In this document: one piece after another, positions 24,043 to 31,685 of the stretch
How the letters are laid out: the number at the start of each line of letters is the position of its first letter
Position numbering within the stretch: position 1 is the stretch's first letter
Source of the DNA: Candidatus Latescibacterota bacterium
GTDB taxonomy: Bacteria > Latescibacterota > UBA2968 > UBA8231
Assembly (NCBI GenBank): GCA_022827165.1
Contig: JAJDTN010000343.1
Span: 1-39,753, forward strand
Length of the DNA stretch: 39,753 bases
Direction of reading: 5' to 3'
Translations under genes and position numbers: made by a program
Notes under the pieces: model-generated
The model's database searches: none
What the model saw: only the letters and a program-made list of their open reading frames with translations
What the model was told of the DNA's origin: nothing

Positions 24043-25229
24043 CCGTGAGTTCAAGACGCGGACAGCTGCCCGGCGGCGTACTGTTCAAACCAAAGGGCCG
24101 AGAAGTCCCCGAGAAGACCCGCCTTTTCCTATTTGTGCGTGCCGCAGGGAGGTGTCAATTCGATGGCTGCAACCGCTACCTCCTTGAACATCATCTCACG
24201 AACACAGATGGTAATTTCGCTCAAATGGCCCATATCTGGGCGTTCAGCAGGCGAGGTCCGCGAAGTCGGGGAGAAGGGAAGCAGACGGTACACGACATCT
24301 CGAACCTTATGCTACTGTGCGGGAATTGTCACAAGTTGGTGGACGATCACCCGGATGAGTACACCACAGAGGTCCTCAGGAAGCACAAACTGGCTCATGA
24401 GAGTCGGATCTTCATGCTCACGGGGACCCATCCTGACCGCCATACCGTTGCTCTCGTCTTGGTTGCCCGAATTGCTGGCAGGACGGTGTCTGTCTCGCTA
24501 CCCGAGATGCAGCAGGCTGTTGCTCCACGCTACCTCGGAGCCCGGGATGTGATTACGGTCGACCTCACGGCCATTCCGGACCACCCCTCGGGGGACTACT
24601 GGAAGGCGGCAGCTACCGCCATCCGCTCCAAAGTACAACTCATGTACGAACAAGACTCCGAGCACGGTCCCATCCGACATCTGTCTGTCTTCGCCTTGGG
24701 TGCCATCCCGCTTCTCGTGCACCTCGGAACCTGCCTCAGCGACAAAGTCCCGCTTACCCTCTACCAGCGCCATCGAGATACGGATGCCTGGACATGGAAG
24801 GAGGACGGCGAAACCGTGAGGTACGAATTCCGGACCCTTCAGGACGGCGGTTGCTCCACCTCGGTGGCCCTCTTGCTCTCCCTCAGCGGCCGGATCCGAC
24901 AAGATGATTTGCCACCCCTAATCGACGCTAGCTTCACCACCTACGAGATCACGCTCGCGAGCGTTGAGCCAACGCCTAGATTCCTGGACCTTGAGGCATC
25001 CCTTCAAGCATTTCAGGAGATCTTCATGAGCAGCGTGCGCCACTTGGTGGCATCCCATCCAGGACTTCGGACAATCCACTTGTTTCCCGCCACTCCTGCG
25101 CCAGTGGCGATCTCAGTTGGTCGTGATCTCATGCCCAAACGAGACCCTGCGGTGCTCGTCTACGACTACGACAGGCGTGTAGGCGGCTTCATACCAACCC
25201 TGGAGGTTAACAACCATGAAAGCGAATGA
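24039..25229 (+). CDS. cap5: HNH endonuclease-SAVED effector of CBASS (Cap5-like)
   Basis: 396 residues, ATGA-coupled to the PIN gene. The HNH part has C39/C44 (CQFDGC), H65 (QMAHIWAFS), N89 and C94/C97 with H98 (NLMLLCGNCHKLVDDHPDEY), so a zinc-braced nuclease is expected. From about residue 130 to the end is a SAVED sensor domain: TVALVLVARIAGR, RHLSVFALGAIPLLVHLG and HLFPATPAPVAISVGRDLMP. In the family, SAVED binds the cyclic oligonucleotide made by the CD-NTase and switches on DNA degradation by the HNH domain. That leads to abortive infection. The synthase follows directly with a 14-base overlap. Confidence 0.9.
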   Translation: MTVSSRRGQLPGGVLFKPKGREVPEKTRLFLFVRAAGRCQFDGCNRYLLEHHLTNTDGNFAQMAHIWAFSRRGPRSRGEGKQTVHDISNLMLLCGNCHKLVDDHPDEYTTEVLRKHKLAHESRIFMLTGTHPDRHTVALVLVARIAGRTVSVSLPEMQQAVAPRYLGARDVITVDLTAIPDHPSGDYWKAAATAIRSKVQLMYEQDSEHGPIRHLSVFALGAIPLLVHLGTCLSDKVPLTLYQRHRDTDAWTWKEDGETVRYEFRTLQDGGCSTSVALLLSLSGRIRQDDLPPLIDASFTTYEITLASVEPTPRFLDLEASLQAFQEIFMSSVRHLVASHPGLRTIHLFPATPAPVAISVGRDLMPKRDPAVLVYDYDRRVGGFIPTLEVNNHESE

Positions 25230-26130
25230 GTACCTCGAAGCGATCCTGACCCTTCAAACCCTGAAAGAAGATGGTCCAGAACTCGCCGATCTCAGAAAGT
25301 ACCGCAAGGATATCGAGACCACTCTGTTAGGTCACTTCTCAAGACCTATTCCCTCCATCCGTTGGGGAGGGTCGGTGGCCAAACGCACGATGATAATGGA
25401 GGCCTATGACGGGGATATGACCTGCTACTTCCCGCATGAGGCCGAGTCCGGTAGCAATCTGGAGGAGATATACGAGAACGTCGATCAGGTCCTCCGCGAA
25501 GAATACGAAGTCGAACGGAAGGGTTCCGCCCTGCGGATCAAGGACCCTTCTATGAAGGAATCCAAGGGCTTCGCTCAAGACCTTCACATCGATGTGGTGC
25601 CCGGCCGGTATACAAGCGAGGAGGAGGAAGATGTCTTCCTACACCGCACAACTGGAGACAAGCAGCGACTGAAGACCAACCTACAAGTTCATGTCGATCA
25701 CATCAGGAATAGCGGCGTCACCTCCGCAATTCGCCTGATGAAGCTCTGGAACGTCCGCAATCAAGTCGCCGCCAAGACTTTTGTCCTAGAGCTTCTCGTG
25801 GTCAAGCTGCTCAAACAGAAAAGCACCGGAGATCTTGCAACCCAGCTTCGACATCTCTGGACAGAATTCCGAGACAACGCCGACGATCTCGCTGTGGAGG
25901 ACCCCGCTAACCCGACTGGCAACGACTTGAAGCCGGTCCTGGACGAAGTGCGCCACCAGCTGTCGAGCGTAGGAGAAACGACTCTCTGGCTTCTTGAGAG
26001 TGATGGGTGGGAATCAGTCTTCGGGCCAGTCGATGACGACGACGGGGACGACGAAGGGCGCAAGTCGGCGCTCCAAGCAGCAGCCCTGAACGTCAGGAAT
26101 CCTACAAAGCCCTGGCTGTCTAGTGCATGA
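25216..26130 (+). CDS. cdnD: CD-NTase, cyclic oligonucleotide synthase of CBASS
   Basis: 304 residues. ATG 25216 lies inside the end of the effector gene with its own GGAGG at 25202-25206. The nucleotidyltransferase signature is WGGSVAK (50-56) with D65 and D67 in AYDGDMTCYF and D126 in LHIDVVPG. The helical C-terminal half (TSAIRLMKLWNVRN, TFVLELLVVKLL) is typical. It should make a cyclic di- or trinucleotide on phage sensing. The cluster (clade) letter is my guess. The protein ends in a flexible acidic stretch (DDDDGDDEG) and a short tail ending S-S-A, which could be the target of the neighbouring E2-like protein. Confidence 0.88.
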   Translation: MKANEYLEAILTLQTLKEDGPELADLRKYRKDIETTLLGHFSRPIPSIRWGGSVAKRTMIMEAYDGDMTCYFPHEAESGSNLEEIYENVDQVLREEYEVERKGSALRIKDPSMKESKGFAQDLHIDVVPGRYTSEEEEDVFLHRTTGDKQRLKTNLQVHVDHIRNSGVTSAIRLMKLWNVRNQVAAKTFVLELLVVKLLKQKSTGDLATQLRHLWTEFRDNADDLAVEDPANPTGNDLKPVLDEVRHQLSSVGETTLWLLESDGWESVFGPVDDDDGDDEGRKSALQAAALNVRNPTKPWLSSA

Positions 26131-26798
26131 CTGCATGGCATCAGCGGAAACCAGAATTGGTCGAGGAAATCCGGGCTGATCTTCGAACCGACTACCCGAA
26201 CCTTCACCTCTTCATCGAGCCTGGCCACGGTACCGAGGTCCGGGGTACGTACCCCGTACTCTCACCTGATGGCCGCGTACTAGATCGGTACCAAGTGTCA
26301 ATCCAGTTGCCAGCGGATTACCCAAGGAGCCTGCCCATAGTCCGTGAGACGGCAGGCAGAATCCCATGGAAACCCGAATACCACGTCAACGCAGACGGCG
26401 CAGCGTGTGTACTACTTCCAGATGACCGTTGGCGGTGCTTCCCAGAGACCGCACCTTTCATCCAGTTCCTGGACGGGCCGGTGCACGATTTCTTCCTCGG
26501 GCAAAGTCTGGTCGCTGTCGGGGAAGACTGGCCCTTCGGCCAATGGAGTCACGGCCGAGAGGGTAGAGCTGAGTACTACAGGTGGCTGTTTGATACAGAC
26601 GATGCTTCCACAGTCTTGGGATTTCTGAGGGTTCTTGCGAGGCTCAACTTGAAGCAGCACTTGCCTTGCCCTTGCGGAAGCGGAAAGAAGATCCGCAAGT
26701 GCTGCCGGGCACGCATTGTCGATTTCCGCAGTAAGATCCAGCCCATCGTTGCCCGCAGGGCGTTGAGGAACCTCCAGCCCCGTCCCGCCATCAGTTGA
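26127..26798 (+). CDS. E2-like ubiquitin-conjugating protein with C-terminal SEC-C motif (CBASS, Cap2-short-like)
   Basis: 223 residues, ATGA-coupled to the CD-NTase. The E2 fold is shown by YQVSIQLPADYPRSLPIV followed by EYHVNADGAACVLLPDDRW. H86, N88 and C94 match the H-x-N-x-x-G-x-x-C layout of E2 enzymes. No E1 (adenylation) or JAB (Cap3) gene is present, as in short type II CBASS, where an E2 alone modifies the synthase. Residues 180-193 form a SEC-C zinc motif, PCPCGSGKKIRKCC, which is not part of the usual Cap2 description. The probable role is conjugating or priming the CD-NTase C-terminus. Confidence 0.82.
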   Translation: MTAWHQRKPELVEEIRADLRTDYPNLHLFIEPGHGTEVRGTYPVLSPDGRVLDRYQVSIQLPADYPRSLPIVRETAGRIPWKPEYHVNADGAACVLLPDDRWRCFPETAPFIQFLDGPVHDFFLGQSLVAVGEDWPFGQWSHGREGRAEYYRWLFDTDDASTVLGFLRVLARLNLKQHLPCPCGSGKKIRKCCRARIVDFRSKIQPIVARRALRNLQPRPAIS

Positions 26799-26957
26799 AC
26801 ACAGGCCGCGGAAAGTGGGGGTTGACCTTCAGGGGAGAGTCGTTGATGCCGCCCGGCTCTCTTCTGCTAGAGCATCGGAAGGGTGGTTTACTCCTGGGCA
26901 GGCAGGGTTGATCACTTTGGGATCCAGTGAGGTCGTGTCCTCCTTCCCAGTCCCAAC

Positions 26958-27607
26958 TCACACCCGCTCCAACCGCGGTTCCGCCTTCCCATGCGTATGG
27001 TCCCACAGATGCCCCCGCCGCCTCCGCCCCTCCATGGTGGTCTCGAAGTAGACGGCCCGCACCGGCTCGTGCACGATCGGGAAGTCGTGGTGGTGCCCCA
27101 TGCCGGTGGCCACGCAGTCGCCTGAGGCGACCTCGTAGCTCTTCCCCTCCGTGACGGCGATTCCGCGGCCGGCGAAGAGGATCCAGTACTCGTCGCAGTC
27201 GTGGAAGTGGCAGTCGAAGGTGGTCCGCTTCTCGTAGGAGACCGGATCGCCGGGTCGACGCGGTCGCTGTCTGCCGCCTCCTCCACCGAGAACAGCCCCG
27301 AGCCGCCGACCTCGTCGCCCCAGTGGCCGGCCATGCGGATCAGGGTGGCGTCCTCGGCCACGTCGAGGATGCTGAACCCGCCCTCCTGCTCACCTGCCGG
27401 CAGGTCGATGTTGGCGCCCTCGCCGGCGGCCAGCTCGCGGCCGGCCGCGGAGACCGTGCAGGCTCCCTCCCCGACGATCAGCTTCTCCCTGGGGCCGGCG
27501 CGGCCGAAGTCGTAAGGGGCGGCTCCTGCTGCCAGGCGGACGATGTCGAACTGGCGCATCTCGCACCAAGGGGGCGCCTGGCCGGGCCCCGCGTGAAAGA
27601 CCGGCAT
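26958..27607 (-). pseudogene. Bicupin protein interrupted by a one-base frameshift
   Basis: ATG 27607 with AGGAAGG upstream opens MPVFHAGPGQAPPWCEMRQF. The first cupin half (LIVGEGACTVSAAGRELAAGEGANIDLPAGE) reads well to about residue 118. Then the frame must shift near 27248-27254 (GCCGGG for expected GCCCGGG). In the new frame a second cupin appears: FDCHFHDCDEYWILFAGRG, metal ligands His-His-Glu, then GMGHHHDFPIVHEPV. It ends with TGA at 26960-26958. Restored length is about 216 residues. The metal site is intact, so this could be a sequencing error in a C-run or a fresh pseudogene. Function unknown; sugar or dioxygenase-type cupins are similar. Confidence 0.7.
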
Positions 27608-27628
27608 GACTTTCCTTCCTCTCTTCGT

Positions 27629-27656
27629 GAACCTGGGTTCGATTCCCGGATCTACA
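27629..27656 (+). other. tRNA 3'-end fragment (T-arm and acceptor half)
   Basis: CTGGG-TTCGATT-CCCGG at 27633-27649 is a perfect T-arm (5-bp stem with one G-U, 7-base loop), followed by seven acceptor-like bases. No matching 5' half, anticodon arm or D-arm exists upstream. Such fragments are typical remnants of integration at tRNA genes. It could also be a chance match. Confidence 0.35.
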
Positions 27657-27660
27657 GGGT

Positions 27661-28806
27661 GTGAGTGATGGGGTGATTTCAGACCAGGAACTCGTCGCCG
27701 GGTGCCGCCAGGGAAGCCAGGACGCCTTCCGCCGGCTCGTGGACAAGCACTGGGCGGGTGTGGTCAGGGCCGTGGCTCCTCTTCTCGGCGATACCGACGA
27801 CGTCGAGGACGCCGCCCAGGAGGCGTTCATCCGGGCCTGCCGGCGCCTCGACGAGCTGCAGGACCCGGACCGGCTCCCGGCCTGGCTCCACGCCATCGCC
27901 CGCAACGCCGCCCGGAAGATGCTGCGCCAGAGGCGGCTCGAGCAGCTGCGCCTGCCGGAATACGAGCTGAGCCGCTATGCGCCCGACCCGGACGGGACAC
28001 CCCTCCAATACAGGGACCTCAAGGCCCTGGTGAACAGCCTGGCGCCGCCGGACCGGGCCGTGGTCACCCTGTTCTACCTGAGCGGGATGGAGCTCAACCG
28101 GATCGCGGAGCGGCTGCACATACCCGCCGGCACCGCCAAGAGCCGGCTTCACAGATCGCGCCGACAGATGCGAGAAAGGATGCGGACCATGGCACCGAAG
28201 ACCGAAGAGCGCACCGACTCCCCCGAGAGCGCCCCACGCGACGTCATCGGGGGGATGCGGGGCCTCATCAACTGGGAGGTCGTTCCCGTGGACGAGGGCC
28301 TCACCTCCTGGCGGCCGCCCGCGTGGTCCGACCGGGACGCCCTGGAGAAGACCTGGCGGATGGAGGGCCACGCCATCGTTGGCGAGAGCGGCGAGCCCGG
28401 CGAGGAGCCGCCGCCGCTGATCGCCGGCGAGCCGACCTGGACCGACTACGAGCTCTCCTTCCTGATGACGCCGATCTCAGGCGGGAACGCGCAGGTCGCC
28501 TTCCGGATCTCCGCGGACGAGCGCAGCTGGTACCTGTTCGACTTCCTCTTGGGGTGGCAGGCGGTGGGCCTCTACCGGGTGATCGACGGCCGCCTCACCA
28601 AGTTGAGCGTGGTGAACCACGCCCTTCACCGAGGCCAGGAGTACGAGATCCAGGTCGCCGCCCGGGGCGCCTCCCTCACCTCCTACGTCGACGGCAAGCT
28701 GGTCAACCAGCTCACCGACGAGACCTTCCGCATGGGCGCCTTCGGCCTGATGGTGTGGGAGTGCAGCACGGCCTTCCGGGACGTGCGGTACCGCCTGCTG
28801 CACTGA
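27661..28806 (+). CDS. ECF sigma-70 factor fused to a DUF1080/LamG-like domain
   Basis: 381 residues from GTG 27661; GTG 27673 is an alternative. Region 2 covers about 10-95 (DAFRRLVDKHWAGVVRAV, DVEDAAQEAFIRACRRL, LPAWLHAIARNAARKMLRQ). Region 4 covers about 115-175 (LAPPDRAVVTLFYLSGMELNRIAERLHIPAGTAKSRLHRSR). After a Pro/Glu-rich linker, residues 205-381 form a concanavalin-like jelly roll: TDYELSFLMTPISGGNAQVAFRI, SWYLFDFLLGWQAVGLYRV and FRMGAFGLMVWECSTAFRDVRY. That pattern is seen in DUF1080 (3-keto-disaccharide hydrolase) proteins. The fusion suggests a sigma factor whose activity responds to a carbohydrate. No anti-sigma gene is adjacent and no membrane segment is present. Confidence 0.85.
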   Translation: MSDGVISDQELVAGCRQGSQDAFRRLVDKHWAGVVRAVAPLLGDTDDVEDAAQEAFIRACRRLDELQDPDRLPAWLHAIARNAARKMLRQRRLEQLRLPEYELSRYAPDPDGTPLQYRDLKALVNSLAPPDRAVVTLFYLSGMELNRIAERLHIPAGTAKSRLHRSRRQMRERMRTMAPKTEERTDSPESAPRDVIGGMRGLINWEVVPVDEGLTSWRPPAWSDRDALEKTWRMEGHAIVGESGEPGEEPPPLIAGEPTWTDYELSFLMTPISGGNAQVAFRISADERSWYLFDFLLGWQAVGLYRVIDGRLTKLSVVNHALHRGQEYEIQVAARGASLTSYVDGKLVNQLTDETFRMGAFGLMVWECSTAFRDVRYRLLH

Positions 28807-28819
28807 GCCGGGGAGCCGC

Positions 28820-29974
28820 TCACGGCCACAGGTCCCCGCCGTGCAGCATCTCGCTGAAGCCGGCGAAGGGCACCACCTCGATGCCGTCGGCGGTCTGCAG
28901 GGATGGCCCCTCGGGGTAGACCACGAGGCGCCGACGCAGGCCCTTCAGGCCGCCGAGGGCCCGCAGGCCCCTGCACCAGCTCTCCGAGAAGCTCCTCCCG
29001 GCCTTCGCCTCCACGGCGACGAACTCGCCCCCGCGCTGAAGCAGGAAGTCGACCTCCATCCCGGTCGACGCGGCGCTGGCCCAGTAGAACCACCCGTCGC
29101 AGACCCCGAGATAGTCCTTGGCGGCGCGGATGAGCTGGGCCACCAGCCCTTCGAAGAGGGGGCCGCGCTCTTCCGGGGAGGGGGGGCCGGCGGCGACTCC
29201 CTTGAGGGCCCGCACGATCCCGGGGTCGCACCAGTACCACTTGGGCAGGGAGCGCTCGCGCACGCGCACCTTCGCCTGGTAACCCGGCAGCCGGAAGCAG
29301 AGGAGTGTCTGCTCCAGGATCTCCAGGTAGCCGGTCACGGTGGTGCGGGCGACGCCGGCCTCGCGGGCGATGTTGGTGACATTGACCGTCTGGCCGTGGC
29401 AGAGGGCCGCGATGGGCAGGAAGCGCGCAAAGCCGGGCAGGTTGCGCACCAGGCCCTCGGCCTGGATCTCTTCGCGCAGGTACATCCGGGCGTACGCTTC
29501 GAGGGTCTCGTCCCTGGCCTCGGAGGACCAGACGATGGGCAGCAGGCCGTGGCGCATCGCCTCGTCGAGGTCGAAGGCGGCTCCCAGCTCGGCCGGGACG
29601 AAGGGGTGCATGGCTCGATGCAGGGCGCGTCCGGCGAGCAGGTTGCCCCCCGCCTGCCGGAGCTTCCGGGCGCTCGACCCGCACAGCACGAAGCGCTGCC
29701 GGCGCTCCTCGATGAAGCGGTGGACCTCGTTGAGGAGGCCGGGCAGACGCTGCATCTCGTCGAGCACCACCCAGCGGTCCCCGTCGACGGCCCTCAGTTC
29801 GGCCTCGAAGAGGCCGGGGTCGGCGAGCAGGCGCTGGTAGGTCGCTTCGGAGAGGAGGTCGATCACGTGGGTGTCGGGGAAGGCCGTGCGCAGCCAGGTG
29901 CTCTTGCCGACGCCGCGGGGTCCCATCAGGAAGAAGCTCTGACGGGGTGCGCGGAGGATGCGGGGGAAGTCCAT
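28820..29974 (-). CDS. AAA_14/DUF4143-family ATP-binding protein, second copy
   Basis: 384 residues. Walker A GPRGVGKST (18-26), Walker B WVVLDEMQ (D72, E73), sensor FVLCGSSARKLRQAGGNLLAGRA. The middle has a winged-helix-like stretch (VNVTNIAREAGVARTTVTGYLEIL). The C-terminal DUF4143 part (LFEGLVAQLIRAA, then EVDFLLQRGGEFVAVEAKAG) carries the D-x-E-x-K nuclease-like core. It is only distantly similar to the copy at 13310, so the two are not recent duplicates. The start abuts a perfect inverted repeat that covers its promoter, implying tight control. It converges on the sigma factor gene with 13 bases between stops. Confidence 0.87.
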   Translation of the reverse strand: MDFPRILRAPRQSFFLMGPRGVGKSTWLRTAFPDTHVIDLLSEATYQRLLADPGLFEAELRAVDGDRWVVLDEMQRLPGLLNEVHRFIEERRQRFVLCGSSARKLRQAGGNLLAGRALHRAMHPFVPAELGAAFDLDEAMRHGLLPIVWSSEARDETLEAYARMYLREEIQAEGLVRNLPGFARFLPIAALCHGQTVNVTNIAREAGVARTTVTGYLEILEQTLLCFRLPGYQAKVRVRERSLPKWYWCDPGIVRALKGVAAGPPSPEERGPLFEGLVAQLIRAAKDYLGVCDGWFYWASAASTGMEVDFLLQRGGEFVAVEAKAGRSFSESWCRGLRALGGLKGLRRRLVVYPEGPSLQTADGIEVVPFAGFSEMLHGGDLWP

Positions 29975-29977
29975 CGT

Positions 29978-30020
29978 CTACCTTGCCGTCATTTTTCGCG
30001 GCAAAATGACGGCAAGGTAG
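29978..30020. promoter_or_regulatory. Perfect 18-bp inverted repeat at the ATPase start
   Basis: CTACCTTGCCGTCATTTT at 29978-29995 and its exact reverse complement at 30003-30020 flank a 7-base centre. The left arm ends 3 bases before the ATPase ATG (29974, minus). It covers the predicted -10 region and transcription start, and would also fold as a strong hairpin in the message. An operator for autoregulation is likely; an intrinsic terminator is possible on either strand because each arm ends in a T-run at the loop rather than after the stem. Confidence 0.75.
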
Positions 30021-30033
30021 TCCGATTTGTCAA
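30005..30033 (-). promoter_or_regulatory. Promoter of the second DUF4143 ATPase gene
   Basis: A perfect TTGACA lies at 30033-30028 (minus), with GTCATT at 30010-30005 after 17 bases. The -10 box is weak and lies within the right arm of the inverted repeat. Transcription would start near the centre of the repeat. Confidence 0.45.
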
Positions 30034-30042
30034 TCCGGCCAG

Positions 30043-30231
30043 CTACCCCCGGTCGGCGATCGTCACCCCGCCCACGGCCCAGTCCTCCTTGGCGTGGTCC
30101 TCGATGACCACCATCGTGCCCTCGCGCTTGGCGCCGCAGATCTCGACGATGGCGTCGGTGAGGGCCTTGGCCAGCTCGCGCTTCTGATCGGTGGTGCGGC
30201 CTTCGATCATCTTGACGTTGATGAAGGGCAT
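30043..30231 (-). CDS. 4-oxalocrotonate tautomerase family protein
   Basis: 62 residues, the normal size for the small tautomerases. It begins MPFINVKMIEGRT, so Pro-2 becomes the catalytic N-terminal proline after methionine removal. KRELAKALTDAIVEICGAKREGTMVVIEDHAKEDWAVGG matches 4-OT/YwhB-like proteins. It probably tautomerises 2-hydroxydienoates or a related enol. AAAGGA lies upstream of ATG 30231. A 46-base divergent gap separates it from the propeller gene at 30278. Confidence 0.9.
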   Translation of the reverse strand: MPFINVKMIEGRTTDQKRELAKALTDAIVEICGAKREGTMVVIEDHAKEDWAVGGVTIADRG

Positions 30232-30277
30232 GGCTCCGTCCTTTCGTTGCGGGGTTCGTTTTGCCGAAAGGTATGCC

Positions 30278-31645
30278 ATGACCGCGCCCGTTGCCCTTGG
30301 CTCCCGCCGGGAGCTGTTCGTCGACCGCTTTCTCGTGGACCGCCTCGAGAGGGCGGCCCTCCACCTGCACCCGCCGGAGCGCCGGGAGGTGGTCTTCCAG
30401 ATCTCCCAGCCCTGGGAGAGCGCCTGCACCGCCTGCTACAACCTCGTGCAGGAGGGGGACCGGACCCTGCTCTACTACCGGGGCTTCTACCCCGTGGGCG
30501 AGGACTACGCCGACGGCGCCGCCAGCCAGACCACCAACCTGGCGGTCAGCCGCGACGGCATCCGCTTCGAGCATCCGGAGCTGGGGCTGGTGGAGTTCGA
30601 GGGTACGCGCCGGAACAACGTCCTCATCCAGGGCCACGAGAGCCACAACTTCTGCGTCTTCCTCGACGCCAACCCGGCCGCCGCCCCGGAGCAGCGCTTC
30701 AAGGCCGTGGGCGGCACGGGCCGGTCGAACCTGCACGGCTTCGCCTCCCCCGACGGCCTGCGCTGGACCCCGGTGAAGGAGGGGCCCCTGGAGGTCACCG
30801 GCGCCTTCGACTCGGTCAACGTCCCCCTGTGGGACTCCCATGTCGGGCGCTACCGACTCTTCAGCCGCTACTCCGAGAACGCCGCCGGCACCCGGGTGCG
30901 GGCCATCCAGAGCTGCACCTCCGAGGACTTCGTCCACTGGACCGACCCGGAGCCGCACCGGTACGGCGACGGCGTGCCCCTGGAGCACTTCTACACCAAC
31001 GCCACCACGCCGTGCCCCGGCGCCGAGCACATCCTCCTCTCCTTCCCCATGCGCTTCCTGCCCGAGCGCGAGCTCGACACCGCGGGCATGCCCTACCCGG
31101 GCAACGGCCTCTCCGACGCCGTCTTCATGAGCAGCCGCGACGGCGTCCACTGGGACCGCACCTTCCTGGAGGCCTGGCTGCGGCCCGGCCGGGATCAGCG
31201 CAACTGGTCCCACCGCAGCTGCACCCCCGCCCCCGGCCTGGTGCAGACCGCCGCCGACGAGTGGTCGATGTACATCTCGGAGAACTACGGATGGTCGACG
31301 AACCGCCTGCGCCGCGTGGTCGTGCGGCCCCACGGCTTCGCCTCGGTGCGGGCCGGGTACTCAGGGGGCGAGCTGGTGACGCGGCCGCTGCTGCTCGAGG
31401 GCGGCGCCCTGCGCCTGAACTACGCCACCTCGGCGGCCGGATCGCTGCGGGTGGAGATCCAGGACGAGTCGGGGCAGCCTGTGCCCGGGTTCGGCCTGGA
31501 GGAGATGGATCCGGTATTCGGCGACCAGCTCGACGCGCTTGTGGGGTGGAAGGCGGGGGGCGACGTCTCCGGCCTGCGGGGCCGCCCCGTGCGCCTGCGG
31601 GTGGCGCTGCAGGACGCCGATCTGTTTGCGGTGCGGAGCGCCTGA
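30278..31645 (+). CDS. Five-bladed beta-propeller glycosidase-like protein (GH32/GH43-like)
   Basis: 455 residues from ATG 30278, with GAAAGG upstream. Repeated propeller blades are visible: LLYYRGFYPVGEDY, NLAVSRDGIRFEHPELG, LHGFASPDGLRWTPVKEGP, CTSEDFVHWTDPEP and FMSSRDGVHWDRTFLEAW. The SxDGxxW blade motif is typical of GH32/43/62/68-like proteins. The C-terminal RPLLLEGGALRLNYATSAAGSLRVEIQDESGQPVPGF is a beta-sandwich seen in related uncharacterised planctomycete and Latescibacteria proteins. No signal peptide is visible, so it may act on intracellular oligosaccharides. Catalytic residues cannot be assigned with confidence. Confidence 0.75.
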   Translation: MTAPVALGSRRELFVDRFLVDRLERAALHLHPPERREVVFQISQPWESACTACYNLVQEGDRTLLYYRGFYPVGEDYADGAASQTTNLAVSRDGIRFEHPELGLVEFEGTRRNNVLIQGHESHNFCVFLDANPAAAPEQRFKAVGGTGRSNLHGFASPDGLRWTPVKEGPLEVTGAFDSVNVPLWDSHVGRYRLFSRYSENAAGTRVRAIQSCTSEDFVHWTDPEPHRYGDGVPLEHFYTNATTPCPGAEHILLSFPMRFLPERELDTAGMPYPGNGLSDAVFMSSRDGVHWDRTFLEAWLRPGRDQRNWSHRSCTPAPGLVQTAADEWSMYISENYGWSTNRLRRVVVRPHGFASVRAGYSGGELVTRPLLLEGGALRLNYATSAAGSLRVEIQDESGQPVPGFGLEEMDPVFGDQLDALVGWKAGGDVSGLRGRPVRLRVALQDADLFAVRSA

Positions 31646-31685
31646 GGGCGGCGCGGGACCCCCGGGGCCCGGGGCGGGACCGCCC
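31646..31685 (+). terminator. GC-rich hairpin after the propeller gene
   Basis: GGGCGG at 31646-31651 pairs with CCGCCC at 31680-31685, with further internal GGG/CCC pairing. It starts directly after the TGA. There is no T-run, so it would be at most a weak or Rho-aided terminator. Confidence 0.3.

Noticed and set aside
26799..26957. Terminator or small gene after the CBASS operon
   Set aside because: Only weak 5-bp stems (for example TCACT/AGTGA) and no credible frame with a ribosome binding site were found.
27633..27656. Complete tRNA gene
   Set aside because: Only the T-arm and 3' acceptor side are present; no 5' acceptor, D-arm or anticodon arm can be folded upstream.
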